From Homoserinibacter sp. YIM 151385 (GTDB lineage: Bacteria; Actinomycetota; Actinomycetes; Actinomycetales; Microbacteriaceae): DNA of 64,000 nucleotides. The position numbers and the translations under genes are program-made. The notes under the pieces were generated by a model that had not been told where the DNA came from, did not search any database, and was given only the letters and a program-made list of their open reading frames with translations. The stretch lies in NCBI RefSeq assembly GCF_027912415.1, contig NZ_CP115175.1, positions 248,001 to 312,000 on the forward strand, read 5' to 3'. This document shows, piece by piece, positions 16,546 through 25,271 of this stretch (position 1 is its first letter; each line of letters opens with the position of its first letter).

Positions 16546-17865
16546 TCAGGCGCCGGCGCGGCTCGCCGCCGTGACGGCGCGCGCCGCCGCGAAGCCGGCC
16601 TCGAGGTCCGCGATGAGGTCCTCGACGTGCTCGAGCCCCACCGAGAGGCGGACGAGGCCCGGGGTGACGCCGGTCGTGAGCTGCTGCTCCGGGGTGAGCT
16701 GCGAGTGCGTGGTCGACGCGGGGTGGATGATGAGGCTGCGCACGTCGCCGATGTTCGCGAGGTGGCTGAAGAGCGAGACGCTCTCGACCAGCGCGCGTCC
16801 CGCATCCACGCCGCCCTTGAGCTCGAAGCTCAGCACGGCGCCGACGCCCTGCGGCGCGTAGCGGTTCGCCGCCGCGTACCAGGGGCTCGTGGGGAGCCCC
16901 GAGTAGTTGACGCTCGCGATGTCGGGGTGGTTCTCGAGCCACTCCGCGATCGCCTGCGCGTTCGCCGTGTGGCGGTCGATGCGCAGGCTCAGCGTCTCGA
17001 TGCCCTGGAGCAGCGTGAAGGCGCTGTCGGGGGAGAGCGCGGCGCCCGTGTCGCGGAGCAGCTGCACGCGCGCCTTGATGACGTAGGCGATCGCGTCGCC
17101 GAGCACGCCCGTGTAGCTGGCGCCGTGGTACGAGGGGTCCGGCTCGGTGAGGCCGGGGAACTTCTCGACGTGCTGCGACCACGGGAAGCGGCCGCCGTCG
17201 ACGATGAGGCCCGCGATGACCGTGCCGTGGCCGCCGAGGAACTTCGTCGCCGAGTGGACGACGATGTCGGCGCCGTGCTCGAAGGGGCGGATGAGGTACG
17301 GCGTCGCGATGGTGTTGTCGACGATGAGCGGGACGGAGGCGTCGTGCGCGACGTCCGCGACGAGGCGGATGTCGAGGACGTTGATGCGCGGGTTGCCGAT
17401 CGTCTCCGCGAAGAGGAGCTTCGTGTTCGGCCGGATCGCGGCGCGCCACTCCTCGGCGTCGTCCTGGTTCTCGACGAAGGTGACCTCGATGCCGAGGCGC
17501 TGCAGCGTGTACTTGAAGAGGTTGTAGGTGCCGCCGTAGATCGACGAGGAGGAGACGATGTGGTCGCCCGCCTGCGCGATGTTGAGCACGGCGTAGGTGA
17601 TGGCCGCCGAGCCCGAGGCGGTCGCGAGGGCCGCCGTGCCGCCCTCGAGCGCCGCGATGCGCTGCTCGACGACGTCCGTCGTGGGGTTCATGAGGCGGGT
17701 GTAGATGTTGCCGAACTCGGCGAGGGCGAAGAGGTTCTTCGCGTGGTCGGCGCTGTTGAAGACGTAGGAGGTCGTCTTGTAGATCGGGGTGGCCCGCGCG
17801 TTGGTCACGGGGTCGGGCTGGGCCCCGGAGTGGATCTGCTTCGTCTCGAACTGCCAGTCCGCCAT
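16546..17865 (-). CDS. metY: O-acetylhomoserine sulfhydrylase
   Basis: 439 aa PLP enzyme of the Cys/Met metabolism family, combining O-acetylhomoserine with sulfide to give homocysteine. The N-terminus [31 protein letters not shown], the substrate loop and the PLP-lysine segment [15 protein letters not shown] are typical, and the length suits MetY rather than cystathionine gamma-synthase. ATG 17865 follows GGGAG (17873-17877, minus strand). It pairs with metX immediately downstream and with hom elsewhere in the window to make the direct-sulfhydrylation methionine route. Confidence 0.95.
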   Translation of the reverse strand: MADWQFETKQIHSGAQPDPVTNARATPIYKTTSYVFNSADHAKNLFALAEFGNIYTRLMNPTTDVVEQRIAALEGGTAALATASGSAAITYAVLNIAQAGDHIVSSSSIYGGTYNLFKYTLQRLGIEVTFVENQDDAEEWRAAIRPNTKLLFAETIGNPRINVLDIRLVADVAHDASVPLIVDNTIATPYLIRPFEHGADIVVHSATKFLGGHGTVIAGLIVDGGRFPWSQHVEKFPGLTEPDPSYHGASYTGVLGDAIAYVIKARVQLLRDTGAALSPDSAFTLLQGIETLSLRIDRHTANAQAIAEWLENHPDIASVNYSGLPTSPWYAAANRYAPQGVGAVLSFELKGGVDAGRALVESVSLFSHLANIGDVRSLIIHPASTTHSQLTPEQQLTTGVTPGLVRLSVGLEHVEDLIADLEAGFAAARAVTAASRAGA

Positions 17866-17923
17866 CGTCCTGCTCCCTCATGTGGTCTCGGGCACCCCGC
17901 GGCGCTCGCCGCGGCGTGCAGCG

Positions 17924-17929
17924 AGCCTA
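17924..17929 (-). promoter_or_regulatory. Candidate -10 box of metY
   Basis: TAGGCT on the minus strand, about 58 bp before the metY ATG, giving a 5' leader of about 50 bases that contains a CCGCGG-N6-CCGCGG hairpin (about 17898-17915). I see no match to a SAM riboswitch core. Confidence 0.4.
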
Positions 17930-17982
17930 GGGAGGGGCCGTCGGGGCGGCAACGCGCCGCTTCACACGGCGTCACAGGCGCC

Positions 17983-19116
17983 TCAGCGGCGACGGGCGCC
18001 CGTCGGGTCGGTTCGCGACTCGCGCGCGGGCGCGTCGCTGCCGTCGCGGAAGATCCAGCGCGGCTTCGGCTCGATGATCGGCCGGAACAGGCGGCGGACG
18101 GGCGTGCTCGCGAGCAGCATCGAGATCGCGAGGCTCGCGAGGACCATCGAGAGCAGCCACGTCGCGGAGGCGTGTTCCTCGCGGAGGATCCCGGCCTCCC
18201 GGATCGGGTAGAGCACGAAGGAGTGGAGCAGGTAGATGTACATCGTCGCCTGCCCGAAGGCCGTGAACCAGGTCTCGCGGCGCGGGATGAGCGCGAAGAA
18301 CGCGGCGCTGAGCAGCGTGGCGAGCAGGATGAGCCCGAGCCGCAGCACCCCCGCCCACCAGACCGCCGCGCCGAGCCCCTGGTAGCTGTCGTCGTAGAAG
18401 AACCAGAGCTGGAGGTCGAACTCGCGGAAGGCGTTGATGTTGAGGAGGATGACCGCCATCCAGGCCGCGAAGACGCCGAGCGCGAGCGCGCGCACCGGGT
18501 AGACGACGCGGGTCGGGGCGTTCCGCCAGCGGTCGACGAGCGACCAGTCGGCGAGCTTCCAGCCGAGCACGAAGAACGGCAGGATGCCGATCGCGCGCGA
18601 GAGCGAGAAGGTGGAGTCGACGTTCGCGAGATAGCCGACGCCGACCGAGAAGACGAGCGTCCAGACGAGGGGACCGCGCAGCAGCGCCAGGTAGGGGAGG
18701 ATCAGCCGGAAGATGGCGAGGGCGAGCAGGAACCAGAGCGTCCAGCTCGGCTCGGTGGGGTTGAACTTCGGGTCGCCCTCGACCGCGAACTTCACGAGCG
18801 TCCAGATCGTCTCCATGATCACGTAGGGCAGGAGGATGTCGGTGACGACCTTCTTCATCTGCCGCGCCCCGGGAGGCGCCGCCTTCGAGAAGTAGCCGGA
18901 GATGATCGCGAAGGCCGGCATGTGGAACGCGTAGATGAAGAGGTAGAGGCTCAGCGCGTTGTTGCTGTCGTAGGTCTGCCGCTGGATCGCGTGGCCGACG
19001 ACGACGAGGGCGACGCAGGCGAAGCGCGCGTTGTCCCAGAGCGGGACGCGCACGCGAGGCCGCGGGATGGATCCGGTCGCGGTGCGGGCGGCAGGCTTCG
19101 TCGTCTCGCTCGTCAT
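17983..19116 (-). CDS. Acyltransferase family 3 membrane protein (OafA/fucose-4-O-acetylase-like)
   Basis: 377 aa with about ten membrane segments. The N-terminal signature VPLWDNARFACVALVVVGHAIQRQ with the catalytic-type His, FIYAFHMPAFAIISGYFSK, and WFLLALAIFRLILPYL are typical of acyltransferase-3 proteins that O-acylate cell-surface sugars or lipids. A basic cytoplasmic tail (KPRWIFRDGSDAPARESRTDPTGARRR) closes the protein. ATG 19116 lies seven bases after TAGGCT (19124-19129, minus strand): predicted leaderless. Acceptor unknown. Confidence 0.86.
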   Translation of the reverse strand: MTSETTKPAARTATGSIPRPRVRVPLWDNARFACVALVVVGHAIQRQTYDSNNALSLYLFIYAFHMPAFAIISGYFSKAAPPGARQMKKVVTDILLPYVIMETIWTLVKFAVEGDPKFNPTEPSWTLWFLLALAIFRLILPYLALLRGPLVWTLVFSVGVGYLANVDSTFSLSRAIGILPFFVLGWKLADWSLVDRWRNAPTRVVYPVRALALGVFAAWMAVILLNINAFREFDLQLWFFYDDSYQGLGAAVWWAGVLRLGLILLATLLSAAFFALIPRRETWFTAFGQATMYIYLLHSFVLYPIREAGILREEHASATWLLSMVLASLAISMLLASTPVRRLFRPIIEPKPRWIFRDGSDAPARESRTDPTGARRR

Positions 19117-19149
19117 CCTCGCCAGCCTATCGGCGCTAGCGTTGACGGC
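19117..19149. promoter_or_regulatory. 33-bp divergent region with two leaderless-type promoters
   Basis: TAGGCT (19124-19129, minus strand) seven bases before ATG 19116 and TAGCGT (19137-19142, plus strand) seven bases before ATG 19150. The two -10 boxes are only seven bases apart, so each -35 region falls at the start of the opposite gene. Confidence 0.6.
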
Positions 19150-19938
19150 ATGGTGCAGACGGCGGTCGTGACGGGAGCCAGCTCGGGGATCGGTGCCGCG
19201 ACGGCCCGCCTCCTCGCGGAGCACGGGTGGGAGGTGCTCGCGGTCGCGCGACGCGCCGAGCGGCTCGAGGAGCTCGTCGCCGGCGCGGCCGGGCTCGAGG
19301 GCTCGATCACGGCGCTCCCCGCGGACATCACCGACGGCGCGGATGTCGAGCGCGTGCGCGCCGCGGTCGCCGATCGAGGCGGACTCCGTGCGCTCGTCAA
19401 CAACGCGGGCGGCGCCTTCGGGCTCGCGAGCGTCGAGGACTCCGACGTGGAGGACTGGCGGCGCATGTTCGAGGTCAACGTGCTCGGCGCGAAGCGCGTG
19501 ACCTCCGCCCTCCTGCCGCTGCTCCGCGACGGCGCCCGCGCGGCGGGCGACGCGACGATCATCATGGTCACCTCGATCGCGGGTCACGTGGCCTACGAGG
19601 GCGGGGGCGGCTACAACGCCTCGAAGTTCGCGGAGCACGCGATGACGGCGGTCCTGCGGCTCGAGCTCGCGGGCGAGCCGATCCGCGTCGTGGAGGTCGC
19701 GCCCGGCATGGTCCGGACGGAGGAGTTCTCGCTCGTGCGCTTCGGCGGCGACCAGGCGAAGGCGGATGCCGTCTACGCCGACGTGGACGGCCCGCTCGTC
19801 GCGGAGGACATCGCGAGCGCCATCGTCCACGCCCTGGAGCTGCCCGGCAACGTGAACCTCGACCTCGTGACGATCAAGCCGGTCGCGCAGGCCGCGCCGC
19901 ACAAGGTCGTCAAGGGCGAGCTGCGTCCGAGGAGCTGA
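19150..19938 (+). CDS. Short-chain dehydrogenase/reductase (SDR, YdfG-like)
   Basis: 262 aa classical SDR. Cofactor motif VVTGASSGIGAATA, NNAGGAF, catalytic Ser in MVTSIAGH and YxxxK in YNASKFAEH are intact. The C-terminal KPVAQAAPHKVVKGEL and the EVAPGMVRTEEFSLVRF segment resemble the YdfG/serine 3-dehydrogenase group that oxidises 3-hydroxy acids. ATG 19150 follows TAGCGT by seven bases. Its last 29 bp overlap the convergent MFS gene. Confidence 0.92.
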   Translation: MVQTAVVTGASSGIGAATARLLAEHGWEVLAVARRAERLEELVAGAAGLEGSITALPADITDGADVERVRAAVADRGGLRALVNNAGGAFGLASVEDSDVEDWRRMFEVNVLGAKRVTSALLPLLRDGARAAGDATIIMVTSIAGHVAYEGGGGYNASKFAEHAMTAVLRLELAGEPIRVVEVAPGMVRTEEFSLVRFGGDQAKADAVYADVDGPLVAEDIASAIVHALELPGNVNLDLVTIKPVAQAAPHKVVKGELRPRS

Positions 19939-21382
19939 GCCCGCCCGGATCCTCGGGGTCCGGATGCTCGTCGGCGAAGGCGAGGCGGGGGACGAAGAAG
20001 AGCAGCACGCCCGCGACGAGCGCCGCGCCCGCGCACACCGACCAGACGGCCGCGTAGCCCGCGAAGCTCGCGGCCTGGCCGAGCGCATCCATGGCCCCCG
20101 TCGCGAGGACGACGCCGAAGACGGCGCTCGCGAAGGCGCCGCCGACCGTCTTGGAGGTGTTCGTGAGCCCCGTGGCGACGCCCGTCTGGCCGCGCGGCGC
20201 GGCGGCGGCCGCGGCCGCGGGCAGCGCGCCGACGAGCGCGCCCGAGCCGAGCCCCGCGACGACCATGTTCGTCACGACCTGCCAGGTCTCGTCGTGGAAG
20301 GGCAGGAAGAGGCCGTAGCCGAGGGCGACGAGGAAGGTCGCCCCGATGATCGCGGTCCGCGGCGAGAGCCGCTTCGACGCGGTCGGGAACAGCACCGCGC
20401 CGACGATCATCGACACCAGGTACACGCCGATGAGCGTCGAGCGGTCGGAGGCGTCGAGGCCGAGGCCGTAGCCGAGCGCGGGGTCGGTGCCCGCGTAGGT
20501 CGAGAGCGGGGCCTGCGCGCCGAGGAGGCTGATGCCGACGAGCCCCGCCGTGAGCACGATCGGCCACATGGTCGGCTGGGCGAGGGTGCGGAGGTCGATC
20601 GCGGGGTCGGGCGTGCGCAGCTCGTGGCGCGCGAAGGGGACGATCGCGAGGAGTCCGAGCGCGATGAGCGCCCACACCCACCAGGCGCCGGGCCCGTTCA
20701 GCCGCAGGAAGGTGAGCCCCGACGTGACGAGCAGGAGCGACAGCCCGAGGAGGACGAAGCCCGTCGCGTCGAGTCGCCGGCCGGGCAGCGGCTCCGACTC
20801 GGGCACCCAGAACAGGATCGCGAAGAAGACCAGCGTGACGGCGATCGCGGGGGCGATCAGCGTGAGCGTCACGTCCTCGCCGGTCGCCGCGAAGATCCTC
20901 CCGGCCGAGAGCGCGCCGATGATGGCGCCCGCCTCGAGGCCGACCACGAGCATCCCCGCGGCCCGTCTCGTCTGCGAGACCCCGGCCTCCGCCCGGCGCC
21001 CGCGGTCGAAGATGAGCGCGACCTCGAGCGGCAGCCAGACGGTGAGGAACCCCTGCAGCGTCCAGGCCGCGAGGAAGGACCAGAAGTCGGGCGCCACGGC
21101 GAGCCACCACGTGCCGATCGCGGTGATGACGGTCGAGACGAGCAGGATCCGCTTGTGGCCGAACATGTCGCCGAGCTTCGCCATGATCGGCACGGCGATG
21201 CCCGCGAGCAGCAGCTGCGCCGCCTCGAACCAGTTGTAGTCGGCGTCGCGGATGCCGAGGTGGCGCACGAGGTCCGAGATGAGGGGCACGTAGAAGCCCT
21301 GCAGGATGCCGCTCGTGATCTCGAGGAGGAAGAGCGCGCCGACGAGCGCGAACGTGATGTGACCTCGGCTCGCGGCGACCAT
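19910..21382 (-). CDS. MFS transporter, DHA2-like, about 14 membrane segments
   Basis: 490 aa. The N-terminal half carries GALFLLEITSGILQGFYVPLISDL, KLGDMFGHKRILLVS (the MFS loop 2-3 motif) and EVALIFDRGRR; the C-terminal half has the second repeat with GLTNTSKTVGGAFASAVFG. It is a drug or metabolite exporter of unknown substrate. ATG 21382 lies six bases after TAGCAT (21389-21394, minus strand). The C-terminal Asp/Pro/Ser tail is encoded antisense to the end of the SDR gene. Confidence 0.88.
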   Translation of the reverse strand: MVAASRGHITFALVGALFLLEITSGILQGFYVPLISDLVRHLGIRDADYNWFEAAQLLLAGIAVPIMAKLGDMFGHKRILLVSTVITAIGTWWLAVAPDFWSFLAAWTLQGFLTVWLPLEVALIFDRGRRAEAGVSQTRRAAGMLVVGLEAGAIIGALSAGRIFAATGEDVTLTLIAPAIAVTLVFFAILFWVPESEPLPGRRLDATGFVLLGLSLLLVTSGLTFLRLNGPGAWWVWALIALGLLAIVPFARHELRTPDPAIDLRTLAQPTMWPIVLTAGLVGISLLGAQAPLSTYAGTDPALGYGLGLDASDRSTLIGVYLVSMIVGAVLFPTASKRLSPRTAIIGATFLVALGYGLFLPFHDETWQVVTNMVVAGLGSGALVGALPAAAAAAAPRGQTGVATGLTNTSKTVGGAFASAVFGVVLATGAMDALGQAASFAGYAAVWSVCAGAALVAGVLLFFVPRLAFADEHPDPEDPGGLSSSDAARP

Positions 21383-21441
21383 GCTCGGATGCTAGACCCG
21401 CGAGACCCCGGGGCCGCGCCCGGCGCGGCTACGGTGGTGGG
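21383..21441. promoter_or_regulatory. 59-bp divergent region with two leaderless-type promoters
   Basis: TAGCAT (21389-21394, minus strand) six bases before ATG 21382 and TACGGT (21430-21435, plus strand) six bases before ATG 21442. The promoters face away from each other with overlapping polymerase footprints. Confidence 0.5.
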
Positions 21442-22170
21442 ATGAGCATCCATCTCGTCGGCGGCGGCTGGTCCGAGGAGGGCATCCCGGAGCGCTTCGG
21501 GCCCTTCGTGGCGGAGGCGGCGGCCCGCGCCGCGGGGAGCGGCCGGATGGTGCCGCGGATCGGGGTGCTGCTCGTCGACCCGGAGGAGGAGCCGGGGGCC
21601 GAGTCGGCCGCCGCCGAGGCGCGCTACCGGGCGCTGCTGCTCGCGGCGGGCGCCTGCGAGCCGGTCGTCACGACCGCGCACGGCGGCGAGCCGTTCCCGA
21701 GCGGCGTGCTCTCCGACATCGACGCGCTGTTCGTGGGCGGCGGCCTCACGCCCGCCTATCTCGAGGCGATCCTCCCGATCGTCGACGAGGTCCGGCTGCT
21801 CGTCTCCGACGGCCTCCCGTACCTGGGCTTCTCCGCGGGCGCCATGATCGCGCCCGACCGCGCCATCGTCGGCGGCTGGCGGATCGGCGGCATCCCCGTC
21901 TGCGCTGAGGACTGCGGCGAGGACCTCGACGAGGTCGCGGTGGTCGAGGGGCTCGGCCTCATCGACATCGCGGTCGACGTGCATGCCGCGCAGTGGGGCA
22001 CCCTCACGCGACTCGTGGCGACGACCGAGGCGGGTCTCGTCGACGGCGGCGTCGCGATCGACGAGGACACGGCCCTCATCGTGGGCGACGAGCTCCGCGT
22101 CGTCGGCCTCGGGAACGTCTGGCAGGTCGTCGACGGCGAGGACGGCGTCGTCGTGAGCTCGACGGCATGA
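21442..22170 (+). CDS. Type 1 glutamine amidotransferase-like protein, peptidase S51 family
   Basis: 242 aa. IHLVGGGW at the N-terminus, [17 protein letters not shown] and the nucleophile elbow [13 protein letters not shown], with Ser in the nucleophile position as in peptidase E/cyanophycinase-like S51 proteases rather than Cys as in amidotransferases. The second half has [18 protein letters not shown] and [11 protein letters not shown], which fit the same fold. Probable cytosolic peptidase of unknown substrate. Its TGA overlaps the ung ATG (ATGA). Confidence 0.84.
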   Translation: MSIHLVGGGWSEEGIPERFGPFVAEAAARAAGSGRMVPRIGVLLVDPEEEPGAESAAAEARYRALLLAAGACEPVVTTAHGGEPFPSGVLSDIDALFVGGGLTPAYLEAILPIVDEVRLLVSDGLPYLGFSAGAMIAPDRAIVGGWRIGGIPVCAEDCGEDLDEVAVVEGLGLIDIAVDVHAAQWGTLTRLVATTEAGLVDGGVAIDEDTALIVGDELRVVGLGNVWQVVDGEDGVVVSSTA

Positions 22171-22850
22171 GCGCGCCGAAGCCGCTCGCGGAGCTCGTCG
22201 ACCCCGGGTGGGCCGCGGCGCTCGAGCCGGTCGCCGAGGACGTGGCGCGGATGGGCGACTTCCTCCGCGCCGAGACGGCGGCCGGCCGGCCGTACCTCCC
22301 CGCCGGCGAGCGTGTGCTCCGCGCCTTCGCGCGGCCCTTCGAGGAGGTCCGGGTGCTCATCGTCGGGCAGGATCCGTACCCGACCCCGGGGCACCCGATC
22401 GGCCTCTCCTTCGCGGTCGAGCGGCACGTGCGCCCGCTTCCGGGCAGCCTCCGCAACATCTACCGCGAGCTCCGCGACGATCTCGGCATCCCCGCCCCCG
22501 AGCACGGCGACCTCGCCGCCTGGGCCGACCAGGGCATCCTGCTCCTCAACCGGGTGCTCACCGTCGAGGCGGGCGCCTCCGGCTCGCATCGCGGAAAGGG
22601 CTGGGAGGCGGTCACCGAGTGCGCCATCCGCGCGCTCGTCGCACGGCCCGCGCCGCTCGTCGCGATCCTGTGGGGGCGGGATGCGGCGACGCTGCGGCCG
22701 ATGCTCGGCGACACGCCCGTCGTCGCCTCCGCGCATCCGAGCCCGCTGTCCGCCTCCCGCGGCTTCTTCGGCTCCCGTCCCTTCAGCCGCGCGAACGCCC
22801 TCCTCGCCGAGCGCGGGGCGCCGGAGGTGGACTGGTCGCTCCAGGGCTGA
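22167..22850 (+). CDS. ung: Uracil-DNA glycosylase, family 1
   Basis: 227 aa, standard Ung length. The water-activating motif [16 protein letters not shown], the uracil-binding [12 protein letters not shown] and the minor-groove loop [13 protein letters not shown] are all present. It removes uracil from DNA at the first step of base-excision repair. Translationally coupled to the S51-like gene upstream (ATGA), with no obvious functional link. Confidence 0.97.
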   Translation: MSAPKPLAELVDPGWAAALEPVAEDVARMGDFLRAETAAGRPYLPAGERVLRAFARPFEEVRVLIVGQDPYPTPGHPIGLSFAVERHVRPLPGSLRNIYRELRDDLGIPAPEHGDLAAWADQGILLLNRVLTVEAGASGSHRGKGWEAVTECAIRALVARPAPLVAILWGRDAATLRPMLGDTPVVASAHPSPLSASRGFFGSRPFSRANALLAERGAPEVDWSLQG

Positions 22851-22875
22851 CGCACGAGTCTGAGAGGATGGGGGC

Positions 22876-23784
22876 ATGCAGGGCGCGACGATCGAGTTCG
22901 ACCGGCTGACGAAGCGCTTCGGCGGCGTCGATGCCGTGCAGGAGCTGAGCTTCCGGGTGGAGCCCGGGGTGGTGACGGGGTTCCTCGGGCCGAACGGGGC
23001 GGGCAAGACGACCTCCCTCCGCTCGCTCCTCGGGCTCGTCCGGCCGACGAGCGGCCGAGCCACCTTCGACGGCCGTCGCTACGCCGAGCTCGAGCGCCCG
23101 CTCGCGACCGTCGGCACGGCCCTCGAGGCCTCCAGCTTCCACGCCGGGCGCACCGGGCGCGAGCATCTGCGGGTCGTCGCGGCCGCCGCCGGGATCCCGG
23201 GCCGCCGCGCCGAGGAGGTGCTCGAGCAGGTGGGGCTCGGCCAGGCCGGCCGGCGCCGCGTGGGCGGGTACTCGCTCGGGATGCGGCAGCGGCTCGGCCT
23301 CGCGGTGGCGCTGCTCGGCGATCCGGGCGTCCTCGTCCTCGACGAGCCGATCAACGGCCTCGATCCGGAGGGCATCCGCTGGATCCGCGGCCTCCTCAGG
23401 GGCTTCGCGGCCGACGGCCGGACGGTGCTCGTCTCCTCGCACCTGCTCAGCGAGGTGCAGCAGACGGTCGACCGCGTCGTCGTCATCGCGAAGGGCCGGC
23501 TCGCCTACCAGGGCGCCCTCGAGGGGCTCGGGGGCGGCGAGCCGCGCGTCCGCGTCGACTCTCCCGACCGCGGGGCGCTCATCCGCGCGCTCGGCTCGGC
23601 CGCGACGCCCGCGCCGGACGGGCGCGGACTCCTCGTCGACGGTCTCGGCTCCGACGAGGTCGGCGGCCTCGCCTACGCGGCCGGCGTGCAGCTCAGCCAT
23701 CTCGCTCCCGAGGGGCAGGTGCTCGAGGACCGCTTCCTCGCCCTCGTCGGGGGAGCCGCGAGCGGCGAGGAGGTCGCGCGATGA
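22876..23784 (+). CDS. ABC transporter ATP-binding protein (BcrA/CcmA exporter type)
   Basis: 302 aa. Walker A LGPNGAGKTTSLR, Q-loop region, signature YSLGMRQRLGLAVALLG, Walker B LVLDEPINGLDPEG and H-loop SSHLLSE are intact; a C-terminal regulatory tail of about 90 residues follows, as in BcrA-like exporters. The start ATG 22876 lies after GAGGATGGGGGC, which could be either a Shine-Dalgarno or a GAGGAT -10 box. It overlaps the permease gene by ATGA. Confidence 0.92.
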   Translation: MQGATIEFDRLTKRFGGVDAVQELSFRVEPGVVTGFLGPNGAGKTTSLRSLLGLVRPTSGRATFDGRRYAELERPLATVGTALEASSFHAGRTGREHLRVVAAAAGIPGRRAEEVLEQVGLGQAGRRRVGGYSLGMRQRLGLAVALLGDPGVLVLDEPINGLDPEGIRWIRGLLRGFAADGRTVLVSSHLLSEVQQTVDRVVVIAKGRLAYQGALEGLGGGEPRVRVDSPDRGALIRALGSAATPAPDGRGLLVDGLGSDEVGGLAYAAGVQLSHLAPEGQVLEDRFLALVGGAASGEEVAR

Positions 23785-24587
23785 CGATCCTGCGCTCGAT
23801 CCGATCCGAGCTGCTCAAGCTCACCACCGTGCGGTCCACCTGGATCCTGGGGCTCATCCTGTTCGCGTACGTGGGCGTCAGCGCCGCCGGCTTCGCGGGC
23901 GTGCTCGCGATCGCCGAGGACGACGGCGGACTGCCGACGGGCGCCGGCCTCCATCTCGCGATCTACGCGATCGCGACCTCGGTCGTCGGCTACGCCTTCC
24001 CGCTGCTCATCGGCGCCTTCACGATCACGGGCGAGCTGCGCTTCCAGACCCTGACGCCGACCTTCCTCGCGACCCCGGCGCGCGGCGCCGTCCTCGCGGG
24101 CAAGGTCGTGGCCTCCTTCCTCGTCGGGCTCGTGCTCGGCGTCGTCGGCCTCCTCGCGAGCGCCGGCCTGGGCGGACTCGTGCTCGCCCTGACCGGCCAG
24201 GAGACCGGCTTCGACGATCCCGAGACGTGGTGGATGATCGGCCGCGCGGTCCTCGCGATGGCCCTGTGGACGATCGTGGGCGTCGGCCTCGGGACCCTCA
24301 TCCCGAACCAGGTCGCCGTCATCGTGATCGTGATCGCCTTCACCCAGTTCATCGAGCCGGTGCTCCGCGTCGCGACGGCCTTCGTCGACTGGACGGCCGA
24401 GCTCGGCCGCTTCCTGCCGGGCGCGGCGAGCGACGCGCTCGTCGGCTCGAGCTTCTTCGGGATCATCGGCGCCGCGGGCGGGGTCGATCCCCTCGAGCCG
24501 TGGCAGGGTGGACTCGTCATGGTCGGGATCGCCGGCGTGCTCCTCCTGCTGGGCGGCCTCACGACCTGGCGCCGGGACGTCACCTGA
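23781..24587 (+). CDS. ABC-2 type permease subunit
   Basis: 268 aa with six predicted membrane segments. The start ILRSIRSELLKLTTVRSTWILGLILF is typical of ABC-2 exporters of the BcrB/NosY kind, and ITGELRFQTLTPTFLATPARGAVLAGK is the conserved cytoplasmic loop. Pairs with the ATPase just upstream; substrate unknown (antibiotic or lipid export in relatives). Confidence 0.9.
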   Translation: MTILRSIRSELLKLTTVRSTWILGLILFAYVGVSAAGFAGVLAIAEDDGGLPTGAGLHLAIYAIATSVVGYAFPLLIGAFTITGELRFQTLTPTFLATPARGAVLAGKVVASFLVGLVLGVVGLLASAGLGGLVLALTGQETGFDDPETWWMIGRAVLAMALWTIVGVGLGTLIPNQVAVIVIVIAFTQFIEPVLRVATAFVDWTAELGRFLPGAASDALVGSSFFGIIGAAGGVDPLEPWQGGLVMVGIAGVLLLLGGLTTWRRDVT

Positions 24588-24604
24588 GCTGAGAGGAGCC
24601 GGCG

Positions 24605-25183
24605 ATGCTGGAAGAGGAGTACAACCCGCGTCGCCAGCTGCCCCGGCACCTCCGGCCGGTCCCCGAGCCGGAGGCGCCGTTCTCCTTCGCGCTGCGCGAG
24701 GCGCGCATCGAGGACGTGCCCGACATGCTCGAGATCTACAACCACTACGTGCAGAACACGACGGTCACCTTCGACGAGGACCAGCTGACGCTCAAGGAGA
24801 TGCGGCGGAAGCTCCGGACGGTGCGCGAGCTGGGCTTCCCGTGGATCGTCGCGGAGACCCCGAGCGGGCAGGTCATCGGCTACGCCTTCGTCTACCCGTG
24901 GAAGGAGCGGCGGGCCTACCGCTTCACGGTCGAGAACTCGATCTATCTCCGGCCGGCCTCCACCGGGAAGGGCCTCGGCAAGGCGCTCATGGAGCGGCTG
25001 CTCGCGGATGCGAAGTCGGCCGGGGTGAAGGAGGTCGTCGCCGTGATCGCGGATCGGGGCGCGGAGGGATCGATCGCGATCCACGAGCGCTTCGGCTTCA
25101 AGGAGGCGGGTCGCATGGGCCGCGTGGGCTTCAAGTTCGGGCGCTGGCTCGGCACGATCCTCATGCAGAAGAGCCTCAAGTAG
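24605..25183 (+). CDS. GNAT N-acetyltransferase, phosphinothricin acetyltransferase-like
   Basis: 192 aa. IREARIEDVPDMLEIYNHYV-type start (here LREARIEDVPDMLEIYNHYVQNT), the acetyl-CoA-binding loop STGKGLGKALMERLLADA and the C-terminal GFKEAGRMGRVGFKFGRWLGTILMQKSL closely follow the PAT/MddA branch, which acetylates phosphinothricin or methionine sulfoximine-like compounds. A 28-residue N-terminal extension (MLEEEYNPRRQLPRHL region) is unusual for the family. Preceded by GAGAGGAG, a good Shine-Dalgarno sequence. Confidence 0.87.
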   Translation: MLEEEYNPRRQLPRHLRPVPEPEAPFSFALREARIEDVPDMLEIYNHYVQNTTVTFDEDQLTLKEMRRKLRTVRELGFPWIVAETPSGQVIGYAFVYPWKERRAYRFTVENSIYLRPASTGKGLGKALMERLLADAKSAGVKEVVAVIADRGAEGSIAIHERFGFKEAGRMGRVGFKFGRWLGTILMQKSLK

Positions 25184-25212
25184 CGCTCGCCGGGCTATGT
25201 TCCCGGACGCGT

Positions 25213-25248
25213 CGACGGGCCGCGATGCCGGTGCATCGCGACCCGTCG
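25213..25248. terminator. 16-bp hairpin between convergent GNAT and ABC permease genes
   Basis: Arms 25213-25228 and 25233-25248 with a four-base loop. One position is C/A on the plus strand, which becomes a G-U wobble in the minus-strand transcript, so the hairpin is better for RNA from the ABC permease gene. Confidence 0.65.
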
Positions 25249-25271
25249 GACCCGTCGGGCCGGCCTCCGCC

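Noticed and set aside
17866-17929. SAM riboswitch upstream of metY
   Set aside because: The leader is only about 50 bases with one simple hairpin, too short for known SAM riboswitch classes.
16351-19938. 1195-codon plus-strand frame
   Set aside because: Mostly antisense to metY and the acyltransferase; only the last 262 codons (SDR) are real.
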